A DNA stretch of 6,302 bases from Succinivibrio sp. (GTDB lineage: Bacteria > Pseudomonadota > Gammaproteobacteria > Enterobacterales > Succinivibrionaceae): NCBI GenBank assembly GCA_017959135.1, contig JAGDBH010000105.1, positions 1 to 6,302 on the forward strand, written 5' to 3'. Both the position numbers and the translations under genes were made by a program. Positions 5,254-6,302 of this stretch are shown piece after piece. The notes beneath the pieces were generated by a model. It did no database searches and was not told the origin of the DNA. It saw only the letters and a list, made by a program, of their open reading frames with translations. Numbering within the stretch: position 1 is the stretch's first letter; every line of letters begins with the position of its first letter.

Positions 5254-6150
5254 ATGCCACTATATTTGACAAATATAGCGAGTATGAGTGCTATGAGGAC
5301 ATTGAATAATGTTACCTCAGGATTAGATACGGTCTTTCAGAGACTTGCTTCTGGCAAGAGAATAAATTCAGCAAAAGACGATCCTGCAGGACTTATGATT
5401 GCAGATCGACTTACAGCTCAGATCAACGGTTATAAGCAGGGATCTAGAAATCTGAATGATGGTTTATCTGTTGCTCAGACCATGGAACATGCGCTTGATG
5501 AAAGCAAGAATATGCTTCAGAGAATCAGAACTCTGGCTATTCAGGCTGCATCAGGCACATATGACGATGATTCAAGACTGGCAATAGATACAGAAGTGCA
5601 GGAGTTATGCAATGAAATCACAAGAATCTCAAACAGTACAACTTTCGCTGGAGCACAAATACTTGCAGGTAACACTGGCGGGTTGTTCTCTTCTAATGGC
5701 AGCATTGATATTCAGTGTACTGGCAATGTAGGAGATAAAATCTCAATTCCTGGCTTTGCCCAGGGATTCTCTATGTCAGGACTATGTTCATATACAGGTG
5801 TACCGACAACCTCATCCTTTATAAAAGAAAGTGGCTCTACACTGGCTTTTAGTCTTACCTCTGCGCAGAATGCAGAATCAGTTATCGGATGTGTTGATAA
5901 ATATATCAGTGCAATAAGCAGTTATCAGTCCAGACTGGGTGCAGTACAGAATCGTATGGAGTCAGCCATCAGAAACAACGACTCAATGTATGAAAATCTG
6001 TCAGATGCCCGTTCAAGAATCACAGACACCGATTATGCAGAAGAGGCATCAAAGCTTGCAGAGCTTATGGTAAGACAACAGATAATTGCAGCTTTATTCT
6101 CAAGAATTAACAATAGCGAGAGTGTAATTCTTTCACTGCTCGGAGGTTAA
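5254..6150 (+). CDS. fliC: Flagellin (filament subunit), compact form
   Basis: This is the structural protein of the flagellar filament, secreted by the flagellar type III apparatus. Both conserved ends are present. The N-terminal D0/D1 has LASGKRINSAKDDPAGLMIADRL (31-53), LNDGLSVAQT (67-76) and LQRIRTLAIQAA (88-99). The C-terminal part has SRLGAVQNRMESAI (226-239), LSDARSRITDTDYAEEASKL (249-268) and a hydrophobic end in LSLLGG. At 298 aa only about 60 variable residues (near 145-205) separate the two, so D2/D3 outer domains are essentially absent. The ends deviate from the norm: MPLYLTN instead of the usual Ile-Asn-Thr-Asn start, and SRINNSES where AQANQ is common. It has four cysteines (119, 155, 178, 213), which is unusual because flagellins are generally cysteine-poor. 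The start follows AAGAGGT by about nine bases. It could be a minor filament subunit. No plus-strand terminator is evident downstream. Confidence 0.95.
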   Translation: MPLYLTNIASMSAMRTLNNVTSGLDTVFQRLASGKRINSAKDDPAGLMIADRLTAQINGYKQGSRNLNDGLSVAQTMEHALDESKNMLQRIRTLAIQAASGTYDDDSRLAIDTEVQELCNEITRISNSTTFAGAQILAGNTGGLFSSNGSIDIQCTGNVGDKISIPGFAQGFSMSGLCSYTGVPTTSSFIKESGSTLAFSLTSAQNAESVIGCVDKYISAISSYQSRLGAVQNRMESAIRNNDSMYENLSDARSRITDTDYAEEASKLAELMVRQQIIAALFSRINNSESVILSLLGG

Positions 6151-6170
6151 TTTCTCTCAACTTACAAATT

Positions 6171-6203
6171 AAAAAGCGCACTACCGCATATGCAATAGTA
6201 CGC
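6171..6203 (-). terminator. Intrinsic terminator of the minus-strand gene at the right edge
   Basis: On the minus strand, GCGTACTATTGC (6203-6192) pairs with GCGGTAGTGCGC (6187-6176) over 12 positions, nine Watson-Crick and three G-U, around an ATAT loop. TTTTT (6175-6171) follows. The G-U pairs become A-C mismatches if read on the plus strand, and no T run follows there. The terminator is therefore oriented for the gene ending at 6231, not for the flagellin. Confidence 0.85.
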
Positions 6204-6230
6204 CTTAAGATTTCTGTATCAGAAAATTAA

Positions 6231-6302
6231 CTAGTTAGCCTGAACCTTAACAGACTGAGCTCCAGAGTAAGACTTGAATTCTTCAACAAGTACGTCAGCA
6301 AA
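6231..6302 (-). CDS. C-terminal end of an unrecognised protein (partial)
   Basis: The last 23 codons of a gene entering from the right edge read FADVLVEEFKSYSGAQSVKV followed by QAN, then TAG at 6233-6231. Support for a real gene is the matching minus-strand terminator 28 bases downstream and the codon choice: GTT, GCT and TCT, with AAG, TTC, TAC, AAC and GAC, as in the strongly expressed-looking purC. The tail is mildly amphipathic, with no membrane segment. I do not recognise the family from so short a piece. It converges on the flagellin gene with 80 bases between stops. Its TAG stop shows that TAG terminates translation in this genome. Confidence 0.75.
   Translation of the reverse strand, partial: FADVLVEEFKSYSGAQSVKVQAN

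Noticed and set aside
6211..6225. TTTCTG-TAT-CAGAAA hairpin after the flagellin gene as its terminator
   Set aside because: The stem is only six A/T-rich pairs and no T run follows on the plus strand, so it does not look like a functional terminator.
1..6302. A hidden novel defence, mobile or CRISPR-like system
   Set aside because: No direct repeat array, transposase, terminal repeats, integrase or toxin-antitoxin-like ORF pair was found on either strand. All long ORFs are assigned to known housekeeping families.

Overview
The window looks like chromosomal DNA from a low-GC, motile, probably anaerobic gut-type bacterium. Intergenic DNA is very A/T-rich. Shine-Dalgarno sites are clear in front of cstA, bioD and the flagellin gene, and there is a sigma-28-like flagellin promoter. 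The gene mix is a long-type PurC that closely resembles Bacteroidetes enzymes, a short (481 aa) CstA, and a clostridial/Bacteroidetes-flavoured BioD-BioA pair. A member of the Succinivibrionaceae (Gammaproteobacteria) is my best guess, from recall of sequence style only. The flagellin argues against Bacteroides itself.

Layout: (1) 1-267 is an A/T-tract-rich leader with a likely -10 element and two hairpins, the second terminator-like, just upstream of purC. (2) 268-1218, plus strand: purC (SAICAR synthetase), closed by a strong terminator at 1240-1267. (3) 3283-1273, minus strand: a translationally overlapping bioD-bioA pair for the middle steps of biotin synthesis. bioD carries one in-frame TAG at codon 35, in an otherwise intact and conserved reading frame. 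(4) 4853-3408, minus strand: cstA, a multi-pass membrane transporter, with its own terminator. (5) 4854-5253: a 400-base divergent regulatory region with a CRP-like site, two LacI/GalR-style palindromes 80 bp apart, a 17-bp inverted repeat and a sigma-28-like -10 element. (6) 5254-6150, plus strand: a compact flagellin of 298 aa with four cysteines. (7) 6302-6231, minus strand: the last 23 codons of an unrecognised gene, followed by its own terminator at 6203-6171.

The genes do not form one system. They are housekeeping or nutritional modules (purine synthesis, biotin synthesis, nutrient uptake under starvation, motility) in separate transcription units. The only clear functional coupling is bioD with bioA, which act consecutively (KAPA to DAPA to dethiobiotin). 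cstA and the flagellin gene share a divergent control region, which could tie carbon status to motility. I see no mobile element, CRISPR array, RNA gene or novel multi-gene system. The observations most worth following are the bioD nonsense codon, the cysteine-containing flagellin, the possible purC attenuator, the likely transferred purC, and the unexplained palindromes between cstA and the flagellin gene.
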